Below are positions 1 through 8,459 of a stretch of DNA of 64,000 nucleotides, one piece after another (position 1 is the stretch's first letter; every line of letters starts with the position of its first letter). The stretch spans positions 62,001 to 126,000 of the forward strand of contig NZ_JACJQB010000006.1 in the NCBI RefSeq assembly GCF_014696385.1, in the 5' to 3' direction. This stretch comes from Pseudanabaena mucicola FACHB-723. Its GTDB lineage: Bacteria > Cyanobacteriota > Cyanobacteriia > Pseudanabaenales > Pseudanabaenaceae. The notes under the pieces are model-generated. The model was given only the letters and a program-made list of their open reading frames with translations, did not search any database and had not been told where the DNA came from. The position numbers and the translations under genes were made by a program.

Positions 1-1
1 A

Positions 2-406
2 CCAATTTTGACGCTAGAAGTTGTCTCACACAGCTATAGTGATGAATACGAGAAAAAATTAGAGATTTATCGCAAATTAGGCGTTAAATATTATGTAATT
101 TATAATCCTCAATTCTGGCGACGTGATGGACATCTGCCCTTTGAGGTTTATAAATTAGTGGATGGTGATTACCAATTACAGATTGGTGAGCCATTGTGGA
201 TGCCAGAGATCGGTTTAGGTCTTGGACGCTGTGTGTTGCCAAGCGATCGCTTTGGACGTGAAATATTATCGTGGTTTGATGAACGGGGACAGCGTTATCT
301 TACAGGCGAAGAAAAGGCTGATTTTGAGCGACAACGAGCAGATGCTGCTCAAAATCAGGTGGAGTTATTATTGGCAAAGTTGCGATCGCTTGGTGTTGAT
401 GCGTAA
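2..406 (+). CDS. Uma2 family endonuclease-like protein, 5' end outside the window
   Basis: The frame is open from the first bases and enters with P-I-L-T-L-E-V-V-S, the conserved strand that holds a catalytic Glu in Uma2 (DUF820, PD-(D/E)XK fold) proteins. It continues with YEKKLEIYRKLGVKYYVIYN, the usual Uma2 stretch with the following Lys and Tyr. The C-terminus is a charged helix ending AKLRSLGVDA, typical of cyanobacterial members. The true start lies upstream of base 1, and the TTG at 8 is internal. Uma2 proteins are abundant in cyanobacteria and of unproven function. The neighbour at 479 is a second member in the same direction. Confidence 0.8.
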   Translation, partial: PILTLEVVSHSYSDEYEKKLEIYRKLGVKYYVIYNPQFWRRDGHLPFEVYKLVDGDYQLQIGEPLWMPEIGLGLGRCVLPSDRFGREILSWFDERGQRYLTGEEKADFERQRADAAQNQVELLLAKLRSLGVDA

Positions 407-478
407 TCGCAAATCTTGATCGAATCTTATAAATATTCTTTTTATTAACTCTTATCAGCAAAATATTGTAGGTAAATC

Positions 479-1045
479 ATGATTGCCACACCAAAATTTG
501 ATTACATAACTCCCGACGAATATCTCGCAATGGAAGAGCAAAGTGATATTAAACACGAATATATCGATGGATATGTTTATGCAATGGCTGGCGCAAACGA
601 TCCTCACGTTACGATCGCCTTAAACATGGCTTTTTTAATTCGCAACCATTTACGCGGCTCTAATTGCCGCATCTATATGTCTGACATGAAAGCGAGAATA
701 GATTTATTAAACCGCTTTTATTATCCAGATGTGATGGTGACTTGCGATCCTAGGGATACCCAATCGCAAAATCAAAAGAGATACCCTAAACTAATTATTG
801 AAGTTCTATCCAAATCCACTGAAGGTTTTGATCGCGGTGACAAATTTGCTGATTATCAACAAATAGAAACTCTAGAAGAATACGTTCTCGTCAACACCAA
901 ACGTCAACGCCTTGATTGTTTCTGCCGCAATCAAGAAGGACTTTGGGTGTTAAGGTCATACTCTGGTGAGCAAGACAATTTCCAATTGTCGAGCATCAAT
1001 TTTGAAGGAAAATTTGCCGATCTTTACGAAGATGTCACATTCTAG
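479..1045 (+). CDS. Uma2 family endonuclease-like protein
   Basis: 188 aa, a normal length for Uma2 (DUF820) proteins. The family order is visible: N-terminal TPDEYLAMEE, the Y-I-D-G strand, Y-P-D-V-M-V-T-C-D (catalytic Asp region) near residue 80, K-L-I-I-E-V-L-S-K-S (catalytic Glu) near 105, and D-R-G-D-K-F-A-D-Y with the last motif Lys. The ATG at 479 follows a 72-nt gap after the upstream Uma2 gene; GTAGGTAA just before it gives only a weak ribosome site. The fold predicts a metal-dependent nuclease, but no cellular role is established. It could equally be a domesticated mobile-element gene. Confidence 0.85.
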   Translation: MIATPKFDYITPDEYLAMEEQSDIKHEYIDGYVYAMAGANDPHVTIALNMAFLIRNHLRGSNCRIYMSDMKARIDLLNRFYYPDVMVTCDPRDTQSQNQKRYPKLIIEVLSKSTEGFDRGDKFADYQQIETLEEYVLVNTKRQRLDCFCRNQEGLWVLRSYSGEQDNFQLSSINFEGKFADLYEDVTF

Positions 1046-1098
1046 CAAAAGCGATCGCATGTAATACTAGCTAGCTAGGATACCTTTGGGGTTAGCTG

Positions 1099-1146
1099 AT
1101 GCTACAAATGGCAAAGTTGCGATCACAGGGTATTTCTGAGGAGTAA
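1099..1146 (+). pseudogene. possible C-terminal relic of a third Uma2 gene
   Basis: The 15 codons before TAA read MLQMAKLRSQGISEE. This resembles the last helix of Uma2 proteins and compares with LLAKLRSLGVDA at the end of the gene at 2-406. An in-frame TAG at 1093 closes the frame upstream, so no full gene remains. The match is short and could be chance. The tandem Uma2 context is the main reason to record it. Confidence 0.3.
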
Positions 1147-1193
1147 AACGTCAAGATGTAAAATAGGGCTAGATCAAATCGTGAAAAAAATCT

Positions 1194-3761
1194 ATGCCCG
1201 TACCCGTAGAACAGTTACTTAACTCCGAAATCCTCAAACCTGCCCGTTATCTCGGTAATGAGTTTGGTGCAGTGCATAAGCCTTGGGATCAGGCGATCGT
1301 GCGCTGGTCGCTCACCTATCCTGAAATCTACGAAGTGGGCGCGTCCAACTTGGGGCATATTATTCTTTACAGCATTATTAACTCTAAAGACGGGCAGCTA
1401 TGCGATCGCGCTTATCTCCCTGCACCTGACCTCTCGACAAAGTTGCGCGAAACCAAGACTGATTTATTTGCGGTAGAGTCCAAGCGATCGCTACGGGAAT
1501 TTGACATTTTGGGCTTTAGCCTTAGCTATGAGCTAGGCGCGACTAATGTATTAGAAATGTTTGATCTTGCTAATATTCCGATGACATGGCGCGAACGCAG
1601 TGAATTAAGTATTGAGGAATGTCCGCTAATCTTTGCAGGGGGGCAGACAGCGACTTCTAATCCTGAACCCTATGCGGACTTTTTTGATTTCTTTGCTCTT
1701 GGTGATGGGGAAGAGTTATTACCTGAAATTGGCGAAGTTCTCAAAGCTGCCAAACTCGCAGGTAAAACTCGCCGCGAAACTCTACTCTATCTTGCCAATG
1801 AGGTAAATGGAGTTTATGTCCCTGAATTTTATGATATGGATGAGAAAACAGGTGCAATTACTCCCAATCGTAGTGATGTATCGCCCCGCGCCCTGCGCCG
1901 TGTTGCCACACCGATGCCAGAGCATAGCATTGGCTTAGTTCCCTTAGTGGAAACTGTGCACGATCGCCTCACTATCGAAATTCGGCGCGGATGTACTCGC
2001 GGCTGTAGGTTCTGTCAGCCGGGAATGCTGACCCGTCCTGCCCGTGATGTTGACCCTGAGAAAGTGGTGGATACGATTGAGAAGGCGATTAGGGAAACTG
2101 GCTATAATGAGTTCTCTTTGCTCTCCCTTTCTTGTTCCGATTATCTCGCCTTACCATCGGTGGGCGTACAGATTAAGAATCGCTTTAAAGATGAACACGT
2201 TACTCTCTCTCTTCCTAGTCAAAGAGTCGATCGTTTTGATGAAAATATTGCCCATATGCTGCGTAGTGGCGATGGTCGCCAGCAGGGGCTAACTTTTGCG
2301 CCAGAGGCAGGAACTCAGCGCTTGCGGGATGTGATTAATAAAGGCTTGACCGATGAGGAATTGCTGCAAGGCGTGAAAACTGCCTACGTTGAAGGTTGGG
2401 ATAAGGTCAAACTCTACTTCATGATTGGCTTACCGACAGAAACCGATGAAGATGTAATTGGTATCGTTAATACTGTGGAATGGCTCCAAAATGAATGTTC
2501 GCAAAAGGGAAGGAAGAAGATTTCCTTCAACTTGACCATTTCTAACTTCACACCTAAGCCCCATACACCTTTTCAGTGGTTTACGGTTTCTAGTGGCGAG
2601 TTTGTGCGAAAGCAGAGATTATTACGCCAAGAATTTCGCCGCTTGAGTGGAGTGAAAGTGAACTACACTGAGGTTCGCATCAGTGCAATGGAGGATTTTG
2701 TCGGACGGGGCGATCGTCGTCTCGGTAAGGTGCTGTATCGCGCATGGCAACTGGGCGCAGGTTTCGACTCATGGTTTGAGAATACAGAAAAAGCTTTTGG
2801 CGCATGGACACAGGCGATCGCCGAAGCAGGTTTAGTTTGGGATACGCCATCACTAAAAATGTCTGATCCTTTGCCTTGGGATCATATTGATACAGGGATT
2901 GATAAACAATGGCTGATCGAGGATTGGGAAAGAGCGATCGCAGCGAAGGTAATTCCTGATTGTTCCTTTGGTGGATGCTCGGAATGTGGCGTTTGTGGCC
3001 CTGAATTTGGACATAATGAGGTGATCCCACCTCCAGAAATTCCTGCGATTTCCCTAGAGAAACCACAAATCCCCCCTAGAGTCCAGCGCATCCGCCTCAA
3101 GTTTGGCAAACTCGGCGATATGAGTTTGATTTCCCATTTGGATCTTTATAGATTCTTTCAACGAGCGGCGAGACGGGCAGCGTTACCTATTGCCCATACG
3201 GAAGGCTTTAACCCATTGCCCCGCATTTCCATCGCTAAGGCGCTACCGCTCGGTCAAACTAGCAGTGCTGAGTTTGTGGATTTTGAATTAACTAAGGTGA
3301 TTCCGATTGAGGAATTTCAAGAGCGCTTCAAAGAAGAGTTAGATGCGGATTTACCGATCTATGCGATCGAGGAAGTACCTGTCAATGCCCCTTCCCTAGA
3401 TGCAATGCTAGAGGTTGCCGAATATACGCTGACCTGCGCTTTTATCACGCCTAAAGAGCGCCATGCGGCGGACATTATGGATTTACTCGAAGGTGCTGGT
3501 TATTGTGTCCTCGCCGCAACTTCCATTCAAATGCCGAAGAAATCAAAATCAGGGCGAGATCAAATGATTGAACTACGCGATCGCATTTTTACAATCAATA
3601 TCATCAATCCCGATCCTGAACTGCCAACGATTCACTTTATGGGTAGTTGTAAGCCTGACAGCAATCTCAAGCCTGAGTATGTGATTTACATGATGAATAA
3701 GTATCTTGCCGAAGAGGATGAAATCAAACTAGTCAAAGTTCATCGCGAATCGATGCGGTAA
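1194..3761 (+). CDS. TIGR03960-type B12-binding/radical SAM protein fused to a DUF2344 domain
   Basis: 855 aa, the usual length of the cyanobacterial two-part protein. The N-terminal third resembles a cobalamin-binding-like region (ending near residue 180). The radical SAM core follows, with its cluster motif R-R-G-C-T-R-G-C-R-F-C-Q-P near residue 270 (CxxxCxxC), and FAPEAGTQRLRDVINKGLT and YFMIGLPTETDED as the later strands. A Cys-rich spot FGGCSECGVCGPEFG near 600 precedes the C-terminal DUF2344 domain (from about 635, RIRLKFGKLGDMSLISHLDL). The family has no firmly assigned reaction; tRNA or cofactor modification is often proposed. ATG at 1194 has no strong ribosome site. A clear terminator follows the stop. 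Confidence 0.88.
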   Translation: MPVPVEQLLNSEILKPARYLGNEFGAVHKPWDQAIVRWSLTYPEIYEVGASNLGHIILYSIINSKDGQLCDRAYLPAPDLSTKLRETKTDLFAVESKRSLREFDILGFSLSYELGATNVLEMFDLANIPMTWRERSELSIEECPLIFAGGQTATSNPEPYADFFDFFALGDGEELLPEIGEVLKAAKLAGKTRRETLLYLANEVNGVYVPEFYDMDEKTGAITPNRSDVSPRALRRVATPMPEHSIGLVPLVETVHDRLTIEIRRGCTRGCRFCQPGMLTRPARDVDPEKVVDTIEKAIRETGYNEFSLLSLSCSDYLALPSVGVQIKNRFKDEHVTLSLPSQRVDRFDENIAHMLRSGDGRQQGLTFAPEAGTQRLRDVINKGLTDEELLQGVKTAYVEGWDKVKLYFMIGLPTETDEDVIGIVNTVEWLQNECSQKGRKKISFNLTISNFTPKPHTPFQWFTVSSGEFVRKQRLLRQEFRRLSGVKVNYTEVRISAMEDFVGRGDRRLGKVLYRAWQLGAGFDSWFENTEKAFGAWTQAIAEAGLVWDTPSLKMSDPLPWDHIDTGIDKQWLIEDWERAIAAKVIPDCSFGGCSECGVCGPEFGHNEVIPPPEIPAISLEKPQIPPRVQRIRLKFGKLGDMSLISHLDLYRFFQRAARRAALPIAHTEGFNPLPRISIAKALPLGQTSSAEFVDFELTKVIPIEEFQERFKEELDADLPIYAIEEVPVNAPSLDAMLEVAEYTLTCAFITPKERHAADIMDLLEGAGYCVLAATSIQMPKKSKSGRDQMIELRDRIFTINIINPDPELPTIHFMGSCKPDSNLKPEYVIYMMNKYLAEEDEIKLVKVHRESMR

Positions 3762-3768
3762 TCCTGAA

Positions 3769-3797
3769 AACAAGGGGCTTCAGCCCCTTGTTTTTTT
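3769..3797 (+). terminator. rho-independent terminator after the radical SAM gene
   Basis: A 9-bp GC-rich stem CAAGGGGCT/AGCCCCTTG with a 2-nt loop is followed by eight T residues. It lies 9 nt after the stop of the upstream gene and 32 nt before the next start, so it separates two transcription units. Confidence 0.85.
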
Positions 3798-3828
3798 AGA
3801 GTTAAGCGTTAACCAGTAAAATGTGGTC

Positions 3829-6513
3829 ATGGATATTATTCTTTGTCACGTTACCGCCGATTTTGATACGCTTGGGGCAGCAGTGGGGGCAGCACGTCTG
3901 TATCAGGGGGCGCGGATTGTTTTGACAGGCGGCACACAAGCCCCCGTGCGCGATTTTTTGTCGCTGCATCGTGATGAATATCCTCTGCTGGAAATGCGAT
4001 CGCTAAATCCTGCGTCAATCAAAAGACTGATTTTAGTTGATACCCAATCCCCTGCACAGTTGGGCAATGCGGCAAAGTGGCTAGAGCAACCTAACATCGA
4101 GATCCATGTTTATGATCACCATCCCACTAATATCAAACCTAATTTTCATGCGTCTTTGTGGTGCGTGGAAGCAGTCGGTTCGACCTGTACGCTAATCATT
4201 GAAAAACTGCAAGCAAAGTCAATCTCCCTAACACCCTTTGAGGTCACTGCCATGGCTTTGGGGCTGCATGTGGATACGGGTTCGCTCACTTTCGAGCATA
4301 CGACGGCTAGAGATGCGATCGCATTGGCATGGCTAATGCAACAGGGCATAAATCTCAAGCTTCTATCCAGTTACATTGACTATGCGATGTCGCCTTTGAT
4401 GCAGGAGATTTTATCAAAAGCCTTAGCAGAGTTGCCTGCCCATACCGAAACCATTGAAGGTTATCACATTGCGGTATGGTCACTACATTGCGATCAGTTT
4501 CTGACTGGGCTTTCCAATGTTGTTGAACATTTGATGGAATTGATCGAAGTTGATATTTTGATGGTGGTAGCCTTGCAAGTTGACCGCATCAGTCTGATCG
4601 GACGCTCGCGCCATGAATTTGCCCAATTGCATACGCTGATGCAGAGCTACGGTGGTGGTGGTCATGCTTGGGCCGCCTCAGCATCATGGAAAGTACCTAT
4701 TGATCAAGATTTTCAATTATCGAGACTTGTCAACGATATCAAACAGGCTTTATGCGATCGCATTCCCAAAACGATAACTGCCGAGGCGATGATGTCCTCA
4801 CCTGTGCGTACAATTCGTCCCGAAGCCTCAATTGATGAGGCTCATCGGATTTTATTGCGCTATGGACATTCAGGCTTATCGGTGGTGAATGAGCAGGATC
4901 AACTTGTTGGCATCATTTCCCGTCGTGACCTTGATATTGCCTTGCATCACGGCTTTGGACATGCCCCCGTCAAGGGCTATATGGCAACCACAGTCAGACA
5001 AATCTGCCCCACCACGCCCCTAACAGAAATCCAAGACCTGATGCTGAAGTGGGATATTGGACGTTTGCCCGTGATCGATCAGGGCAATCTGGTGGGCATC
5101 GTTACCCGCACCGATGTCCTGCGTCACCTGCACCGACTCACGCCTGAGACACCCCAAGTCACACAAGTGCGTGATCGCTTGCAAGTACAACTCCACAAGT
5201 TACTCACGCCCCGCTATTGGGATATTCTGCAACAAGCCGCCAAGGCGGCTGATCACTTAAATTTACAACTCTATTTAGTCGGTGGTACGGTGCGAGATTT
5301 TCTGTTAAATCTGGCTACCGACGATCTGGACTTAGTGGTAGACGGCAATCATCCCCTTGTGACTGACGGTGAAGAACCTGAGGGCTGGGGCGTAAAATTA
5401 GCACGATCGCTGCAATCCGTTTATCCTGACACCAAGCTAGAAGTTCACGGCAAGTTCCAAACTTCCGCACTCACTTGGTCAGATGGTTTATGGATCGACA
5501 TTGCCACGGCTCGCACTGAGTTCTATCCCTATCCTGCGGCATTACCAGAAGTCGCCGCCAGTTCGATTCAGCAAGATCTTTATCGCCGTGACTTTACGAT
5601 TAATGCCCTTGCCCTGCGTTTAAATGGTTCTCAAGCAGGACAAATTCTCGATTTTTTTGGTGGTTTAGAAGATTTAGAAAATCGCACGATCAGGGTACTC
5701 CATCCCAATAGCTTTATCGAAGATCCCACTCGCATTATTCGTGCCGTCAGGTTTGCAGTGCGCTTGGGTTTCCAAATCGACGAACGCACAAAGGAATATG
5801 CTCAATCAGCTAGTCACCTTGTCCAGAGCTATAGCCGTCAAGGAATCTGGTCATATCAAAATACCCGACTCAAACAGGAGTTACGCTATGTCCTTACCGC
5901 GACCTATTGGGCAGAAGCACTCGATCAACTCGATCAATTGGGCGCATTGCAATATCTGCATCCTCAGTTAGCGATCACACCGATCATGATCGAGCAGTTG
6001 CAACGGGTGGGCGCATGGCTATTCCATTTTGGGCACATCTATCCAGAAATCGATCGCAGTCACATTTGGCAAGTGCGACTAGAGATGCTGTTAGTTACTT
6101 ATCCCGATGCACTAGAGGTTGCCAAAAGATTACATTTCAACCAAGCAGGGCTAAATCGCCTTGCTACTTTTCCTTCTCTTTGCGATCGCATTTTTGCAAA
6201 AATGACGACTAATCTCAGTGCTAGTCAAGTAGTGCAGCTATTAGAGAATCTTAATGTCACGGAAGTAATTATGCTGGCAGCTATTGCCCCTGCGGAAATT
6301 CGGCGGATTTTCTATCACTACCTCAACGAATGGAACTTAATCAAACTGCCCCTTGGTGGTCGAGAACTAAAACTCATGGGGTATCAACCCAGCAAACAGT
6401 ATCAAGTTATGCTCAATGCCCTCCGCGATCGGGTTTTAGATCAACAGATTTCCACTGTTTCCGAGGCAGAAGTCTTTATCAGGCAGCAATTTCCTTTGAA
6501 CTCAAAGCTCTAG
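3829..6513 (+). CDS. DHH-CBS-poly(A) polymerase/CCA-transferase-type fusion protein
   Basis: About 894 aa with three parts. Residues 1-310 are a DHH/DHHA1 phosphoesterase-like domain (HVTADFDTLGAAVGAARLY, YDHHPTN, and GGGGHAWAAS in the DHHA1 part). Residues 320-430 are two CBS motifs (VRTIRPEASIDEAHRILLRY, then DQGNLVGIVTRTDVLRHL). From about 470 is a class II nucleotidyltransferase: LVGGTVRDFLLN with D-D-L-D-L-V-V, then RRDFTINALALRL and the RNA-binding helices. Such fusions are known as A-adding or tRNA nucleotidyltransferases in deep-branching bacteria and cyanobacteria; the split of A- and CC-adding work cannot be read from sequence. I prefer ATG 3829 over GTG 3823 because MDIILCHVTADFDT starts the DHH strand directly. 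Confidence 0.87.
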   Translation: MDIILCHVTADFDTLGAAVGAARLYQGARIVLTGGTQAPVRDFLSLHRDEYPLLEMRSLNPASIKRLILVDTQSPAQLGNAAKWLEQPNIEIHVYDHHPTNIKPNFHASLWCVEAVGSTCTLIIEKLQAKSISLTPFEVTAMALGLHVDTGSLTFEHTTARDAIALAWLMQQGINLKLLSSYIDYAMSPLMQEILSKALAELPAHTETIEGYHIAVWSLHCDQFLTGLSNVVEHLMELIEVDILMVVALQVDRISLIGRSRHEFAQLHTLMQSYGGGGHAWAASASWKVPIDQDFQLSRLVNDIKQALCDRIPKTITAEAMMSSPVRTIRPEASIDEAHRILLRYGHSGLSVVNEQDQLVGIISRRDLDIALHHGFGHAPVKGYMATTVRQICPTTPLTEIQDLMLKWDIGRLPVIDQGNLVGIVTRTDVLRHLHRLTPETPQVTQVRDRLQVQLHKLLTPRYWDILQQAAKAADHLNLQLYLVGGTVRDFLLNLATDDLDLVVDGNHPLVTDGEEPEGWGVKLARSLQSVYPDTKLEVHGKFQTSALTWSDGLWIDIATARTEFYPYPAALPEVAASSIQQDLYRRDFTINALALRLNGSQAGQILDFFGGLEDLENRTIRVLHPNSFIEDPTRIIRAVRFAVRLGFQIDERTKEYAQSASHLVQSYSRQGIWSYQNTRLKQELRYVLTATYWAEALDQLDQLGALQYLHPQLAITPIMIEQLQRVGAWLFHFGHIYPEIDRSHIWQVRLEMLLVTYPDALEVAKRLHFNQAGLNRLATFPSLCDRIFAKMTTNLSASQVVQLLENLNVTEVIMLAAIAPAEIRRIFYHYLNEWNLIKLPLGGRELKLMGYQPSKQYQVMLNALRDRVLDQQISTVSEAEVFIRQQFPLNSKL

Positions 6514-6516
6514 TTC

Positions 6517-8316
6517 CTACAATTTCCGCTTGATCACCACAAATGTAATGTCATCATAGACCTTGCTATTGCCGATAAAATTACGCACATCATTAATTAC
6601 AGTTTCCCGAATCTGTTCTACTGGCTCTAGGTGATGTTGACTAATCAGATCGACCAAACGCTCAAAGCTATATCTTTGCTTTTGAGCATTTTCTGCTTCA
6701 GTGATGCCATCGGTGTAAAGCAGCACCACATCACCCAAATTGAGATTAATCTTGACCTCAAAGATAAAATTACTAATTTCATCAGTTAAACCAATCGGAA
6801 AGCCCAACTCATCCGTATCAATAATTTCAACTTCCCCATCAGCCCGAACAACGATGACACTCTCATGCTGTCCGCTCAAACGAAGGACATGATCGTGATA
6901 GTCCATCAGAATCAGACTCAAGTTCTTATCGCAATTCATGCGTTGGAGATTGTCATAAATAGTTTGATTGATTGTTGAGAGAAACTTAATCGGATCAGTT
7001 TCGCCATTGATTAGTAAAGCCCGAATCGCAGTTTGTACCATGATCATGATTACGCCGCTTTCTAAGCCATGACCTGTAACGTCACCGATGCCAATTTTGA
7101 TATGTCCATTTTGCTGCAACACATCGTAATAGTCGCCACCCACTTCATCGGCAGGTTCCATAAATCCAACTATATCCAGTGCTTCGATGCTATTGAGTTC
7201 TTTAGTTTTCGGTAAGATCATTTCCTGCAATCGCCGAGTAACTGCTAGTTCAGAACTCATCCGCATATTATCCACAGTCAATTGTTGATTGAGAAAATTG
7301 ATTTCCCGATTGGCGGCAACTAATTCACTAGTACGTTCACCAATAATATCTTCAAGTCTTTTGTTGATTTGATCTAATTCGGTATAGGCATGATCTTTGA
7401 GTACCACTTGCTCATGCAACTTAATGGCAGCGCGTCTATTTTCGGCAACCAGTGCCAAAATTGCGATCGCAGTTATGGAAATCACACCCATAAACAACTG
7501 TAAGAGTAATAGGGAATTGCTATCCTGTGAAATCTTGTAAAAAATCCCGACCTTGTAAGCCGTACTAATTGATGCTGTCATCGCAGTCACCGTGACCAAC
7601 AAAGTCGTAATTCTTGCCCCAAATCGGAATGCTGACCATAGTAATGGGGGCAGCAGCAGATATTCGATTGGTTGGTTTTGAGCAAGTGCTAAATAAGATA
7701 TAGCCGCTAAGCTCGTGACTGTAAAAAATAACTCTTGCAGCCGAAATCTATTGAACTGGGTGCTTGTTTTGGGACTCCACCATACCAATGTCAAAGGTGC
7801 AAATACCAACGCTCCGATCGCATCACCAACCCACCAACTCCAAGTTACATCCCAATAGTTAGCGAATGGGACAAGCCCTGCTACCGTAACATTGAGCGTT
7901 CCCAACAAGGCTTGTAATAAAGTGCCGCCAAAAGTAACGGCAAGGGCAAACGTCACAAAGTGTTTGACATCACCTAAAAAATAACTAGTTTGATTAAATC
8001 GCAATATTAAAGTCGTAGATAGTAGCGCACCTAATGTGGGGATTATTCCATAAATAATTGATGGCAGAAAAGATGACTTAGTGATCAAAAATCCATTTAG
8101 GGCTGCGCCCACAAATATACCAACCCATCGTGATCTTCCCCTTGCCAGTAAAGCACCCACAGTGATGCCAGCAGGTGGCCATACTGGAGAACCAAGTTGC
8201 GATTGTGGCAGTTGCAGCACCCAATTACTCACCCAAAAGTAAAGTAATCCCACAATTAGATTATCAATCCACCAAGAATTATGGATTACTGCTTTTGCCT
8301 GTGCCAAAAATTTCAT
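6517..8316 (-). CDS. MASE1 membrane sensor fused to a SpoIIE/PP2C-type phosphatase
   Basis: 599 aa. The N-terminal half (about 1-300) is a MASE1 integral membrane sensor with roughly eight hydrophobic segments and the signature SPVWPPAGITVGALLARG near residue 45. A coiled-coil linker follows (about 300-370, EQVVLKDHAYTELDQINKRL). The C-terminal half is a PPM/SpoIIE Ser/Thr phosphatase with VGGDYYDVL, GIGDVTGHGLESGVIM and LYTDGITEAEN carrying the metal-binding Asp and Gly residues. Members dephosphorylate STAS-domain anti-sigma antagonists. A STAS gene lies far away at 27397, but a link is only a guess. The gene converges on the upstream nucleotidyltransferase fusion with only 3 nt between stops. 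Confidence 0.88.
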   Translation of the reverse strand: MKFLAQAKAVIHNSWWIDNLIVGLLYFWVSNWVLQLPQSQLGSPVWPPAGITVGALLARGRSRWVGIFVGAALNGFLITKSSFLPSIIYGIIPTLGALLSTTLILRFNQTSYFLGDVKHFVTFALAVTFGGTLLQALLGTLNVTVAGLVPFANYWDVTWSWWVGDAIGALVFAPLTLVWWSPKTSTQFNRFRLQELFFTVTSLAAISYLALAQNQPIEYLLLPPLLWSAFRFGARITTLLVTVTAMTASISTAYKVGIFYKISQDSNSLLLLQLFMGVISITAIAILALVAENRRAAIKLHEQVVLKDHAYTELDQINKRLEDIIGERTSELVAANREINFLNQQLTVDNMRMSSELAVTRRLQEMILPKTKELNSIEALDIVGFMEPADEVGGDYYDVLQQNGHIKIGIGDVTGHGLESGVIMIMVQTAIRALLINGETDPIKFLSTINQTIYDNLQRMNCDKNLSLILMDYHDHVLRLSGQHESVIVVRADGEVEIIDTDELGFPIGLTDEISNFIFEVKINLNLGDVVLLYTDGITEAENAQKQRYSFERLVDLISQHHLEPVEQIRETVINDVRNFIGNSKVYDDITFVVIKRKL

Positions 8317-8381
8317 TGGTGCTGCTATTACATAGAATGATTACTCTAGATTAATACAGCGCTTTGCGCTTACTTAAAACT

Positions 8382-8432
8382 CAGAAAAAATTTTAAAAGC
8401 GGCGCTTCGCGCCGCTTTTAAAATTTTTTCTG
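8382..8432 (-). terminator. long palindromic hairpin after clpB
   Basis: A 51-nt near-perfect palindrome: AT-rich outer arms CAGAAAAAATTTTAAAAG, then GCGGCG around a CTTCG loop. It lies 28 nt beyond the clpB stop and 66 nt upstream of the MASE1-SpoIIE start. A-rich and T-rich arms allow termination in either direction. The left flank (TACAGCGCTTTGCGCTTACTTAAAAC) is tag-like and resembles flanks of the palindromes at 32830 and 58493. Confidence 0.7.
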
Positions 8433-8459
8433 GACTACTTAAAGCAATACTTGCCTTCT

